This document shows, piece by piece, positions 12,564 through 19,817 of a stretch of 20,902 nucleotides of DNA. The position numbers and the translations under genes are program-made. Within the stretch, counting starts at the first letter, position 1, and each line of letters begins with the position of its first letter. The notes below the pieces were generated by a model that was given only the letters and a program-made list of their open reading frames with translations, was not told where the DNA came from and searched no databases. The stretch is from Clostridia bacterium (GTDB lineage Bacteria; Bacillota; Clostridia; Oscillospirales; Acutalibacteraceae). The stretch spans positions 1 through 20,902 of the forward strand of contig CAAGJN010000054.1 in assembly GCA_900770255.1 (NCBI GenBank), given 5' to 3'.

Positions 12564-14372
12564 TTGGCAGAGAGAAAGAAACAGTCACTTCTGAACGGCG
12601 CTATAATTCTTGTGATTTCGACGCTCATAGTCAAGGTTATAGGCCTGTGCTTCAAGATGCCGCTGGGCAATATGCTCGGCCTCGTCGGCATGGGATATTT
12701 CACTTCGGTCTATGCTATATACACGCCGATATACGCTATTTCAATGGCAGGTCTGCCCGTAGCAGTCTCGCGCATGGTTGCCGAGGATGTCGCGCTTCAC
12801 CGCTTCCGTGAAGCCCGTATGACGCTCAAGGTTGCGCGCAAGATCTTCCTGCTTGTCGGCACGGCGGGCACGCTGCTCATGGTTATCATATCGATCCCTT
12901 ATGCGATGTTCGTCTCGGACATCAGGAATCTGCCCGCACTGATAGCTGTCGCGCCGTCGATATTCTTCTGCTGCTACCTCTCGGCCTACAGAGGCTACTA
13001 CGAGGGACTTCGCAATATGATTCCGACCGCGATATCGCAGATCATAGAGGCTTTGAGCAAGCTGATTATCGGCCTTGTGCTCGCGAAACTTGTCATGAAC
13101 ATCGGCGAGTCAACTTATAAGAGCGCCATTGCATCCGGAGCGCAGACCGCCGTTGTGTTCGGCAAGGAGGTTTCAACCTTAAGCGACGCCTACAGCGTAA
13201 CATATCCCTGGGCCGCTGCCGGTGCAATTCTCGGCGTTACATTGAGTTCGCTTATCAGCCTTATATATCTCGGCATCCGCCACAGGACAAAAGGCGACGG
13301 AATAGTCCGCTCGGAGCTTGTCAACTCCCCGAAGCCTCCCGCCAATCATGATATTGCCAAGCGCATGATCACCATATCGGTGCCGATACTTTTGAGTTCG
13401 CTCGTGCTCAATGCCACGAACCTCATCGACGCCGTCACTATTCAGAACCGCCTGCTCCATGCAATCGAAAACGGCTCTGATGTGATATACAATATGTACA
13501 AGGAGTGTATCGACGCGGATGTCGCCAAGGGTATACTCAATATGAGCGACCAAAAGGGCTTTATGACCTATCTCTACGGCGCTTATAATACCGCCGTCGA
13601 TTTCAAAAATCTTGTTCCGATGATAACCTCCTCTCTAGGCATCAGCGCTCTTCCTGCGCTTGCCGAAGCATGGACGGTGAAAAATAAAAAAGCGGTGCGC
13701 AGCGCCATAAACACGGTTATCAGAGTGTGTATGCTCATCGCCCTGCCAGCCGGCATCGGCATGGGCGTGCTCGCTGAGCCGATACTCGAACTGATCTACG
13801 GCAGGGGCAGAATGGCTGCGGATATCCCAATGATAGCGCCGATGGTCACCGTGTTCGGCTTCACCACCGCGTTTATGTCGATCTCAACTCCGCTTACCAA
13901 TTTGCTCCAGGCGGTCGGCAGAACGGATATCCCCGTCAAGACGATGCTCGTCTCGGCAGTCGTCAAGATAATCTGCAATTTCACTCTCGTCGGCATACCG
14001 GGCATCAACTTTAACGGCGCGGTCATCGGTACGGTGCTGTTCTATGTTGTTAATGTCGTGCTCAATCTCATCGCCGTTGTCAAGGTCACGCATGTCAAAA
14101 TAAATGTCGTCGCCGATCTGATAAAGCCGCTGATAGCGGCAATTATCTGCGGCGCCGCGGCATGGGCGTCCTACGGACTGCTCAGCGAATATGCACTCAA
14201 AAGCGTCAGCTACGGCTCGAGCATTGCGCTTATTATTTCGATAATAATCGCAGTGGTGGTGTATGCCGTGACGGTACTCGTTATTAAGGGTGTGGTCAAG
14301 GAAGATGTCGAATCTCTGCCCGCCGGCGAAAAAATTGCAAAACTACTTGAAAAATATAAGCTTTTGGGCTAA
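12564..14372 (+). CDS. SpoVB/YabM-like MOP-superfamily lipid-linked oligosaccharide flippase
   Basis: 602 residues from TTG 12564, chosen because AAGGAGG sits 7 nt upstream and a promoter lies in front. It is an integral membrane protein with about 14 hydrophobic segments, starting with LLNGAIILVISTLIVKVIG and the MPLGNMLG.VGMGYF pattern of the polysaccharide-transporter (MATE-like, MurJ-related) family. Family members flip lipid-linked precursors across the membrane; SpoVB acts in spore cortex synthesis. By position upstream of mazG it corresponds to B. subtilis yabM. It is longer than typical SpoVB, with an extra soluble stretch around residues 295-345 (ENGSDVIYNMYKECIDAD and following). 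Peptidoglycan precursor versus other polymer cannot be settled from sequence. Confidence 0.88.
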   Translation: MAERKKQSLLNGAIILVISTLIVKVIGLCFKMPLGNMLGLVGMGYFTSVYAIYTPIYAISMAGLPVAVSRMVAEDVALHRFREARMTLKVARKIFLLVGTAGTLLMVIISIPYAMFVSDIRNLPALIAVAPSIFFCCYLSAYRGYYEGLRNMIPTAISQIIEALSKLIIGLVLAKLVMNIGESTYKSAIASGAQTAVVFGKEVSTLSDAYSVTYPWAAAGAILGVTLSSLISLIYLGIRHRTKGDGIVRSELVNSPKPPANHDIAKRMITISVPILLSSLVLNATNLIDAVTIQNRLLHAIENGSDVIYNMYKECIDADVAKGILNMSDQKGFMTYLYGAYNTAVDFKNLVPMITSSLGISALPALAEAWTVKNKKAVRSAINTVIRVCMLIALPAGIGMGVLAEPILELIYGRGRMAADIPMIAPMVTVFGFTTAFMSISTPLTNLLQAVGRTDIPVKTMLVSAVVKIICNFTLVGIPGINFNGAVIGTVLFYVVNVVLNLIAVVKVTHVKINVVADLIKPLIAAIICGAAAWASYGLLSEYALKSVSYGSSIALIISIIIAVVVYAVTVLVIKGVVKEDVESLPAGEKIAKLLEKYKLLG

Positions 14373-14408
14373 AATATTTCTAAAATATAAAAACGAATAG
14401 AGAATAAT

Positions 14409-15212
14409 ATGATAAACTTTATAAAGAAAGAAAAATACGATATAAATGATCTCCTTGAGATAATGCGCCTGCTGCGTGCGCCGGACGGATGTCCGTGGGA
14501 CGCGCAGCAGACTCATGCGAGCATCAAAAAGAATTTGATTGAGGAGACATATGAGGTCATTGAGGCCATTGATAAAGACGATAAAGAGCTTATGACCGAG
14601 GAGCTCGGCGATCTGCTCATGCAGGTTGTGTTCCATGCACAAATGGAGCAGGAGCTCGGAAATTTTGATTTCGGCGATGTGACAGACGGCGTGTGCAAAA
14701 AGCTCATTGAGCGTCACCCCCATGTTTTCGGCGAAACTCAGGTATCGGGCGTAGGCGATGTGCTTAATAACTGGGATGCGATCAAGCGCCGCTCCAAGGG
14801 CCAGAAGAAGGGCAGCGAGCCAATGCTCAGCATTCCGCGCGAGTTGCCTGCTTTGATGAGGGCGACAAAGATCCAGCAGAAGGCGGCTACCGCCGGCTTT
14901 GACTGGGACGATGTGTCCGGCGCTCAGCAAAAAGTGCTTGAGGAGGCGGGGGAGCTCTCTGCCGCCATTGCCGCAGGCGATAAGGAAAATATCTCTGAGG
15001 AGCTCGGCGATCTGCTGTTTTCGGTCGTCAATGTTTCGCGCTTTGTCAAATGCGACGCAGAGGAGGCGCTGACCGCCGCTTCCGATAAGTTTATCAGCCG
15101 CTTTGTACGCGTTGAACAGCTTGCAAAGGATCGCGGTATAGATATGGAGTCGGCTCCGCTTGAAACGCTTGACGAGCTGTGGGACGAGGCTAAGGCAGAG
15201 ATGAAAAAATGA
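14409..15212 (+). CDS. mazG: Nucleoside triphosphate pyrophosphohydrolase MazG
   Basis: 267 residues, the two-domain MazG form. It hydrolyses (d)NTPs to monophosphates, clearing abnormal nucleotides. The N-terminal domain has CPWDAQQTHASI, then NLIEETYEV and EELGDLLMQVVFHA, with the E/E/E/D magnesium ligands. The second domain repeats the pattern with VLEEAGELSAAI and EELGDLLFSVVNVSRF. It corresponds to the C-terminal half of B. subtilis YabN; the N-terminal methylase domain of YabN is absent here. The ribosome-binding site is weak (AGAGAA) and the leader AT-rich, 36 nt after the flippase gene. Confidence 0.94.
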   Translation: MINFIKKEKYDINDLLEIMRLLRAPDGCPWDAQQTHASIKKNLIEETYEVIEAIDKDDKELMTEELGDLLMQVVFHAQMEQELGNFDFGDVTDGVCKKLIERHPHVFGETQVSGVGDVLNNWDAIKRRSKGQKKGSEPMLSIPRELPALMRATKIQQKAATAGFDWDDVSGAQQKVLEEAGELSAAIAAGDKENISEELGDLLFSVVNVSRFVKCDAEEALTAASDKFISRFVRVEQLAKDRGIDMESAPLETLDELWDEAKAEMKK

Positions 15213-15274
15213 TGACTGTGTCCTGTCAGGACATTGCATAAAAAGAAAAGAAAAATAAAAAGGAGAAAAACGTA

Positions 15275-15550
15275 ATGAATAAGACTGAGTTTATCGCTGC
15301 TGTTGCAGCAAAAGAAGGATTTGAGAAGAAGACCGCCGAGAAGGCTGTCAACGCTGTTATTGCCTGCATCGGCGACGCTCTTGCAGCAGGCGACAAGGTT
15401 CAGATCGCAGGCTTCGGTACCTTTGAGGTCAGAGACCGTGCTGCCAAGACCGCACGCAATCCCAGAACGGGCGAGAGTATCGACGTTCCCGCATGCAAAG
15501 TTCCCGCTTTCAAGGCAGGCAAGGGACTCAAGGACAAGGTCGCTGAGTAA
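15275..15550 (+). CDS. hup: HU-family DNA-binding protein
   Basis: 91 residues. Starts MNKTEFIAAVA, has the KVQIAGFGTFEVRDRAAKTARNPRTGE beta-arm region with the proline-tipped RNPRTG turn, and ends in the conserved KVPAFKAGKGLKD pattern. HU bends and compacts DNA as a dimer. The Shine-Dalgarno AAGGAG is strong and a clear terminator follows, fitting an abundant product. A 15-nt hairpin (TGTCCT-GTC-AGGACA, 15219-15233) lies in the leader. I could not identify a convincing promoter. Placement between mazG and the S4 gene is common in Clostridia, though B. subtilis keeps hbs elsewhere. Confidence 0.95.
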   Translation: MNKTEFIAAVAAKEGFEKKTAEKAVNAVIACIGDALAAGDKVQIAGFGTFEVRDRAAKTARNPRTGESIDVPACKVPAFKAGKGLKDKVAE

Positions 15551-15563
15551 ATATGTCAGCTTT

Positions 15564-15592
15564 TCAGGGGCAGCGATGCCCCTGATTTTTTT
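15564..15592 (+). terminator. Terminator of hup
   Basis: CAGGGGCA (15565-15572), loop GCGA, TGCCCCTG (15577-15584), then ATTTTTTT. Strong intrinsic terminator 14 nt after the hup stop. Confidence 0.9.
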
Positions 15593-15626
15593 GGAAAATA
15601 CCGATTGAACGGGCGGCACTTTTTAA

Positions 15627-15720
15627 ACGGCATATTTTTGCCGTATTGAAAATGAACTAGCTTTCGCTAACCGGCATTTTCTCGATTTTCAGAAAGGATG
15701 CGGCGACGCCGCCTGATAAA
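15627..15720 (+). promoter_or_regulatory. Structured leader of rqcP
   Basis: Three stems fit here. ACGGCA/TGCCGT is at 15627-15632/15639-15644. GAAAATG (15648-15654) can pair with CATTTTC (15675-15681) or, shifted by one base, with ATTTTCA (15685-15691), so the two foldings compete. GCGGC-GAC-GCCGC is at 15700-15712. The best Shine-Dalgarno, AGAAAGGA (15691-15698), is 22 nt from the ATG; the last hairpin would bring it close. Confidence 0.35.
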
Positions 15721-15960
15721 ATGAGACTCGACAAATATCTGAAGGTATCAAGACTTATAAAGCGCCGCACGGTGGCCAATGAGATCTGCGACGCAAAGCA
15801 TGTCACCGTCAACGGCAAGGTTGCCCGCGCGTCCTATGACGTCAAGGTCGGCGATATAATCGAAATATCCATGGGGCAGAACGTGACGCGCGCAAAGGTT
15901 CTCAATGTCGCTGAAACCGTCCGCAAGGAAGACGCTTCGGCCATGTACGAAATTTTGTGA
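15721..15960 (+). CDS. rqcP: S4-domain RNA-binding protein RqcP (YabO)
   Basis: 79 residues, essentially one S4 domain: MRLDKYLKVSRLIKRRTVANEICD followed by VTVNGKVARASYDVKVGDIIEI. In B. subtilis RqcP binds stalled 50S subunits with RqcH and supports alanine tailing of nascent chains in ribosome quality control. The match in size and in gene order (mazG - S4 - yabP - yabQ - divIC) makes the YabO assignment firm. An ORF of eight codons (MRRRRLIK, ATG at 15698) ends in an ATGA overlap with this start and could couple translation, though its own ribosome-binding site is poorly spaced. The 3' end carries an extended -10-like TGTTATAAT (15964-15972). Confidence 0.92.
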   Translation: MRLDKYLKVSRLIKRRTVANEICDAKHVTVNGKVARASYDVKVGDIIEISMGQNVTRAKVLNVAETVRKEDASAMYEIL

Positions 15961-15978
15961 TACTGTTATAATCATGAG

Positions 15979-16015
15979 CCTCCCGCCGTATAAATTAACG
16001 GACGGGAGGTTTTTT
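15979..16015 (+). terminator. Terminator-like hairpin that also contains the first yabP ribosome-binding site
   Basis: CCTCCCGCCGT (15979-15989) pairs with ACGG-A-CGGGAGG (15998-16009), 11 bp with one bulged A, followed by six T (16010-16015). GGGAGG in the 3' arm is exactly the Shine-Dalgarno for ATG 16018. The hairpin therefore could both terminate rqcP transcription and mask the yabP start. Confidence 0.75.
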
Positions 16016-16017
16016 AT

Positions 16018-16299
16018 ATGACGGAGGAAAACAAAGTGCAGGCAATGCCGCACAATCTGATAATGGAAAACAGAAATCATCTGACAGTCTCGGGCGTGTC
16101 GGATGTGGACAGCTTTGACGAGCAGACCGTGGTCATTTTCACGCAGATGGGTGAGCTTACCGTGCACGGAAGCGATCTGCATATAACAAATTTGAACGTC
16201 GATTCGGGCGAGCTGAGTCTCGACGGCACTATAAGCTCGCTGAGCTATTCCGACGAGCAGCCGAGGGGCGGCGGCTTTTTCAGCCGCGTGTTCAAATAA
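16018..16299 (+). CDS. yabP: Sporulation protein YabP
   Basis: 93 residues with the YabP pattern HNLIMENRNHLTVSGVSDVDSF, QMGELTVHGSDLHI and a C-terminal GGFFSRVFK. YabP is needed for spore coat/cortex formation in Bacillus and is expressed in the mother cell; it is cytoplasmic with no membrane segment. Two starts are possible: ATG 16018, whose Shine-Dalgarno is inside the terminator-like hairpin, or in-frame GTG 16036, which has GGAGG (16023-16027) with 8-nt spacing outside the hairpin. yabQ follows with no gap. Confidence 0.9.
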   Translation: MTEENKVQAMPHNLIMENRNHLTVSGVSDVDSFDEQTVVIFTQMGELTVHGSDLHITNLNVDSGELSLDGTISSLSYSDEQPRGGGFFSRVFK

Positions 16300-16881
16300 A
16301 TGGAATATATTCAAGGCGTAGACGGACAGATCTCGGCGTTTATGTATTCTCTGGGCGTCGGCTTTTTCTTCGGGGCGGTGTATGACGTTGTCTCTGCTCT
16401 GCGTTTTGTTCTGCCCGGCGGCCGAAAAGTCGTGTTCGTCACCGATATCATATATGCAGTAGTCTGCGCGTTTGCATCCTTTTGTTTCATGCTGGCGCTC
16501 AACGACGGCGTGATGCTGCTCTATATTCTCGCCGCGCAGCTCATAGGCTGGATAATAGAGCGGCTGAGTCTCGGAGCGGCCGCTAAACACTTCGGGCATA
16601 TATTTGTCGAAAAGCTGAAAACCGTGTTTAACGCCATAAAAAAGGCGGTTATGCGTCCGATAAATTTTGTTAAGATAAAAATATCTTCCAAAAAAGCGAA
16701 GCTTCGGGAAAAAAGAAAACCCGAGTCGAATAAAAATGAAAAAAATACAAATTTCCTCTTGAAAAAGTGGAGAGGGATGTTGTATACTTTCAATAGGGTA
16801 ATATGCCCGAAGAATCGGAAAGACAGAAAAGGAAAACGTAGGAATGGCGGGCAAGAAGCGGATATTCAAAAAAAAGCATAG
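16300..16881 (+). CDS. yabQ: Spore cortex biosynthesis protein YabQ
   Basis: 193 residues; ATG directly follows the yabP TAA, so it is translationally coupled. Three hydrophobic segments are visible (about 11-34, 43-66 and 69-88) with the YabQ-like motif GFFFGAVYDVVSALRF. The rest is a very basic cytoplasmic tail rich in K and R (for example KISSKKAKLREKRKPES). YabQ is a membrane protein of the forespore outer membrane needed for cortex formation. The last 38 nt overlap divIC in another frame, and a candidate promoter for divIC lies within the tail region. Confidence 0.9.
   Translation: MEYIQGVDGQISAFMYSLGVGFFFGAVYDVVSALRFVLPGGRKVVFVTDIIYAVVCAFASFCFMLALNDGVMLLYILAAQLIGWIIERLSLGAAAKHFGHIFVEKLKTVFNAIKKAVMRPINFVKIKISSKKAKLREKRKPESNKNEKNTNFLLKKWRGMLYTFNRVICPKNRKDRKGKRRNGGQEADIQKKA
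16759..16788 (+). promoter_or_regulatory. Candidate divIC promoter inside yabQ
   Basis: TTGAAA (16759-16764), 18-nt spacer, TATACT (16783-16788), 56 nt before the divIC ATG. It would let the division gene be expressed independently of the sporulation genes upstream. Confidence 0.45.
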
Positions 16882-17152
16882 CCCCATACTGATGATCGCG
16901 TTTGTGGTCGCGGTATGTTATTTCCTATTTAGTTTTGCGTCCATGCAGTCCGACATAAAGTCGCAGGAGAAGTATAACGCGCAGCTCAACGCTCAGCTTG
17001 AGGAGAAAAAGGCTGAAAATGCGGAGCTCAAAAAGCTTGTTGACAGTGCAGACCTCGATGAGTATGTTGAGAAAATAGCAAGAAGTGAGCTCGGCTATGT
17101 TTTCCCCGATGAAAGGGTATATTATAACGAACAGCAGTCGGCGGACAACTAA
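16844..17152 (+). CDS. divIC: Septum formation initiator DivIC/FtsB
   Basis: 102 residues. Short basic cytoplasmic N-terminus (KKRIFKKKH), one membrane segment (about 14-32), then an extracytoplasmic coiled coil (YNAQLNAQLEEKKAENAELKKLV) and the conserved end DEYVEKIARSELGYVFPDE. DivIC works with DivIB and FtsL in the divisome. It overlaps yabQ by 38 nt. AAGGA lies about 10 nt upstream of the ATG. The assignment is supported by gene order as well as topology. Confidence 0.92.
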   Translation: MAGKKRIFKKKHSPILMIAFVVAVCYFLFSFASMQSDIKSQEKYNAQLNAQLEEKKAENAELKKLVDSADLDEYVEKIARSELGYVFPDERVYYNEQQSADN

Positions 17153-17170
17153 GAGGGGGAGCATCAGCCA

Positions 17171-17686
17171 ATGCAGATTGAGCAGGGAAGTGTTGTAAAG
17201 GGTAAGGTCACCGGACTTACCGATTTCGGAGCGTTTGTCGAGCTCGATGGCGGAAAGACCGGCATGATCCATATTTCCGAGGTTTCGACTTCATATGTCA
17301 AGGATATTAAAGAGCATCTGCAGCTCAATCAGGAGGTCACAGCCAAGGTCATATCCGTAAGCCCTGAGGGGAAAATAGCTCTTTCGATAAAAAGACTCTC
17401 CTCAGACGGAGATCAGCGCCCGCAGCGCAAATCGCGCTCCCAGCAGGGCGGCAGATCGGAGCAGCGCGGCGGCAGACAGCAGCAGTCCTCAGCGCCCGCG
17501 CAGAACAGGCAGCCTCAGGGAAGGCCGGTTGAGCCGGTCTCGCAGGAGCCATCGGGCAACCAGTCATTTGAGGATATGATGGCAAAATTCAAGCAGGTCA
17601 GCGACGAGAAGATGACCGATCTCAAGAAATTTTCCGACTCAAAGCGCAGCGGCGGTTATTCGCGTCGAGGCGGCGGCAGGCAGTAA
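17171..17686 (+). CDS. S1-domain RNA-binding protein, YabR-like
   Basis: 171 residues. Residues 1-75 are a single S1 domain (GSVVKGKVTGLTDFGAFVELDGGKTGMIHISEVS, ending KIALSIKRL). The remainder is low-complexity, rich in Q, R, G and S, with RGG-like pieces, and ends in SRRGGGRQ. B. subtilis yabR, in the same position after divIC, encodes an S1-domain protein of unclear function related to general stress protein 13. GGGGGAG lies 9 nt before the ATG. A strong terminator follows, closing the yab block. Confidence 0.9.
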   Translation: MQIEQGSVVKGKVTGLTDFGAFVELDGGKTGMIHISEVSTSYVKDIKEHLQLNQEVTAKVISVSPEGKIALSIKRLSSDGDQRPQRKSRSQQGGRSEQRGGRQQQSSAPAQNRQPQGRPVEPVSQEPSGNQSFEDMMAKFKQVSDEKMTDLKKFSDSKRSGGYSRRGGGRQ

Positions 17687-17698
17687 AAAAGTGAACAC

Positions 17699-17722
17699 GG
17701 CGGGCTTTGCCCGCCTTTTTTT
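17699..17722 (+). terminator. Terminator after the YabR-like gene
   Basis: GGCGGGC (17699-17705), loop TTT, GCCCGCC (17709-17715), then seven T. Confidence 0.92.
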
Positions 17723-17749
17723 GATAAAGAAAGTTAAAGGAGCGATCTT

Positions 17750-18889
17750 GTGATTATAAAAAATGCCGTGATACACACTGTCACGAACGGAACTATAGAA
17801 AACGGATATATCGTGTTTGACAGGAAGATAATCTCTCTGGGAGATATGCGCGACTGTCCTGCGGGCGAGGCCTATGACGCAAAGGGCGCGTCACTCTATC
17901 CGGGCTTCATCGATGCGCATACACATATAGGCATCACCGAGGATTCGCTTACCTTTGAGGGCGAGGACAGCAACGAGATGACCGATCCCGTGACCCCGAA
18001 CCTCAGAGCGCTCGACGCCGTAAACGCGCTTGACAGATGCTTTGAGGAGGCGAGAGAGGCGGGCGTTACCTGCGTGCTGACCTGCCCGGGCAGCGCCAAT
18101 CCGGTCGCCGGCCAGATAGCGGCGATCAAGACCCACGGCGTGTGCATCGACGATATGGTTGTCAAAGCTCCCGCCGCGATGAAATTTGCCCTCGGCGAGA
18201 ATCCCAAGACCGTCTATAACGAGAAGAAGATGGCGCCGAGCACGAGAATGGCGACTGCGGCCATAATCAGAGAGCAGCTTGAAAAGACCCGCGAATATAT
18301 AAAAAAGGACAAGTCAGAGCGCGAGTTTGACGCAAAGCTCGACGCGCTTGCCCCGCTTTTTGAGGATCATATGCAGATGCACATCCACGCCCACCGCGCC
18401 GACGATATCTTCACCGCCGTGCGTATTGCCGAGGAGTTCGGTCTCGACTATTGCATTGTCCATTGCACCCAGGGACACCTGATAGCGGACAGACTTGCGA
18501 GTGCAAAAGTCAAGGCGTTCAGCGGCCCGCTGATCAGCGACCGCTGCAAGCCGGAGCTCAGGGACTCCACTCCCGCGACTCCGGGCGTGCTCAGCAGGGC
18601 GGGAGTTAAAACGGCGATCGTCACCGATCACCCGGTCATTCCGATCCAGTATCTGCCGCTGTGCGCGGGTCTCGCAGTGCGCGAGGGCATGGAGCATGAG
18701 GAGGCTCTCAGAGCCATAACGATAAATCCCGCTGAGATGTGCGGCATCGCCGACCGGGTCGGTTCTCTTGAGGTAGGCAAGGATGCAGATATGAGCCTGT
18801 TTGACTCGGATCCGCTGACCCTTTTCGCAAAGCCTCTGCTCGTCATAGGCGACGGCGAGGTGCTCGTGGGAGGAAGAACCGATGCGTGA
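17750..18889 (+). CDS. Amidohydrolase (imidazolonepropionase/adenine-deaminase-like superfamily)
   Basis: 379 residues from GTG, with AAAGGAG 7 nt upstream. Metal-binding residues of the amidohydrolase fold are visible: GFIDAHTHIG (H57, H59), MHIHAHR (H211-H215), VHCTQGH (H238) and VTDHP (D293). The C-terminus has the family ending INPAEMCGIADRVGSLEVGKDADMSLFDSDP. The substrate is not evident: relatives include imidazolonepropionase-like and dipeptidase-like enzymes. The stop overlaps the next gene by 8 nt, so it is coupled to the fumarase-type alpha subunit. No promoter was seen after the preceding terminator. Confidence 0.87.
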   Translation: MIIKNAVIHTVTNGTIENGYIVFDRKIISLGDMRDCPAGEAYDAKGASLYPGFIDAHTHIGITEDSLTFEGEDSNEMTDPVTPNLRALDAVNALDRCFEEAREAGVTCVLTCPGSANPVAGQIAAIKTHGVCIDDMVVKAPAAMKFALGENPKTVYNEKKMAPSTRMATAAIIREQLEKTREYIKKDKSEREFDAKLDALAPLFEDHMQMHIHAHRADDIFTAVRIAEEFGLDYCIVHCTQGHLIADRLASAKVKAFSGPLISDRCKPELRDSTPATPGVLSRAGVKTAIVTDHPVIPIQYLPLCAGLAVREGMEHEEALRAITINPAEMCGIADRVGSLEVGKDADMSLFDSDPLTLFAKPLLVIGDGEVLVGGRTDA

Positions 18890-19724
18890 TATAGACATAA
18901 GCCTCATCACAGCAGCAGTAAGCGATGCGTGCATAAGAGCGAACAAGGTGCTGCCCGACGATCTCGCTAAGTTGATCGAAGACGGTGCGCAGAGTGAAAC
19001 GGACGATGTGCCGAAGAGCATCATGTGCAGCCTGTGCGACAATCTGTGCGCGGCGAAAGAACTCGACATCCCGATCTGTCAGGATACCGGCATGGCCGTT
19101 GTCTTTGCAAAAATAGGTCAGGAGGTGCATTTTACCGGCGGCAGCTTTGCCGGGGCGGTCAACGAGGGAGTCGCCCGCGGATATACCGAGGGCTATCTGC
19201 GCAAGTCGGTCGTCTTCGATCCTCTCAGACGTGTCAACACAGGCGATAATACGCCCGCCGTGCTGCACATAGAACTCACCGAGGGCGATAAGGTCGAGCT
19301 GACCGTCGCGCCCAAGGGCTTCGGCAGCGAGAATATGAGCGCGCTCAGGATGTTTACCCCCTCCGCTTCGCGCGAGGATATCATAGATTATGTCGTTGAC
19401 ATTGTGCGCCGCGCGGGCAGCAACCCGTGCCCGCCGATGGTTATCGGCGTGGGCATAGGCGGCGATTTCGAGCAGTGCGCGCTGCTTGCAAAAAAGGCGC
19501 TGTGCCGCCCCGTCAGCGAGCCAAATGCGGATGAGTTTTATGCCGATATGGAGAGGGCGATACTCGACAGCGCAAATGAGCTTGGCATAGGCCCGCAGGG
19601 CTTTGGAGGCAGGACTACGGCGCTCAGCGCCGCAATCGAGGCTGCGCCGACCCACATCGCCGGACTACCCGTCGCCGTGAACATTGGCTGTCACGTCACC
19701 CGCCATGTTACCGTGACCGTCTGA
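18882..19724 (+). CDS. Fumarate hydratase / tartrate dehydratase alpha subunit (class I, 4Fe-4S)
   Basis: 280 residues, the size of the alpha subunit of two-subunit class I hydro-lyases. Iron-sulfur cysteines are present: ICQDTGMAV (C66), GGDFEQC (C199) and NIGCHVTRH (C270). KGFGSENMSALRM and GPQGFGGRTTAL are family hallmarks. The alpha subunit binds the oxygen-sensitive [4Fe-4S] cluster that activates the substrate. The beta subunit (about 180 residues), normally the next gene, is not present here: the downstream sequence is a promoter and hpf. It may be encoded elsewhere. Fumarase versus tartrate dehydratase cannot be separated from the alpha subunit alone. Confidence 0.9.
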   Translation: MRDIDISLITAAVSDACIRANKVLPDDLAKLIEDGAQSETDDVPKSIMCSLCDNLCAAKELDIPICQDTGMAVVFAKIGQEVHFTGGSFAGAVNEGVARGYTEGYLRKSVVFDPLRRVNTGDNTPAVLHIELTEGDKVELTVAPKGFGSENMSALRMFTPSASREDIIDYVVDIVRRAGSNPCPPMVIGVGIGGDFEQCALLAKKALCRPVSEPNADEFYADMERAILDSANELGIGPQGFGGRTTALSAAIEAAPTHIAGLPVAVNIGCHVTRHVTVTV

Positions 19725-19739
19725 GCGGTTCATCTGTTG

Positions 19740-19751
19740 CCTAAATTTAGG
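19740..19751. promoter_or_regulatory. Palindrome upstream of the hpf promoter
   Basis: CCTAAATTTAGG, a perfect 12-bp palindrome 37 nt upstream of the -35 box. It could be an operator half-turn site or chance in AT-rich DNA. Confidence 0.25.
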
Positions 19752-19788
19752 AATTTTGTAAATTTTTTAGAAATGCAGCTCTTTACTC

Positions 19789-19817
19789 TTTATTTTTTTA
19801 GTCATATGTGCTACAAT
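19789..19817 (+). promoter_or_regulatory. Candidate hpf promoter with extended -10
   Basis: TTTATT (19789-19794), 17-nt spacer, TACAAT (19812-19817) preceded by TGC (extended -10). The leader of about 40 nt contains the hairpin GAGAC-AAAA-GTCTC (19825-19838). Confidence 0.55.

Noticed and set aside
15219..15233. Terminator after mazG
   Set aside because: TGTCCT-GTC-AGGACA is a short stem with no following T-run.
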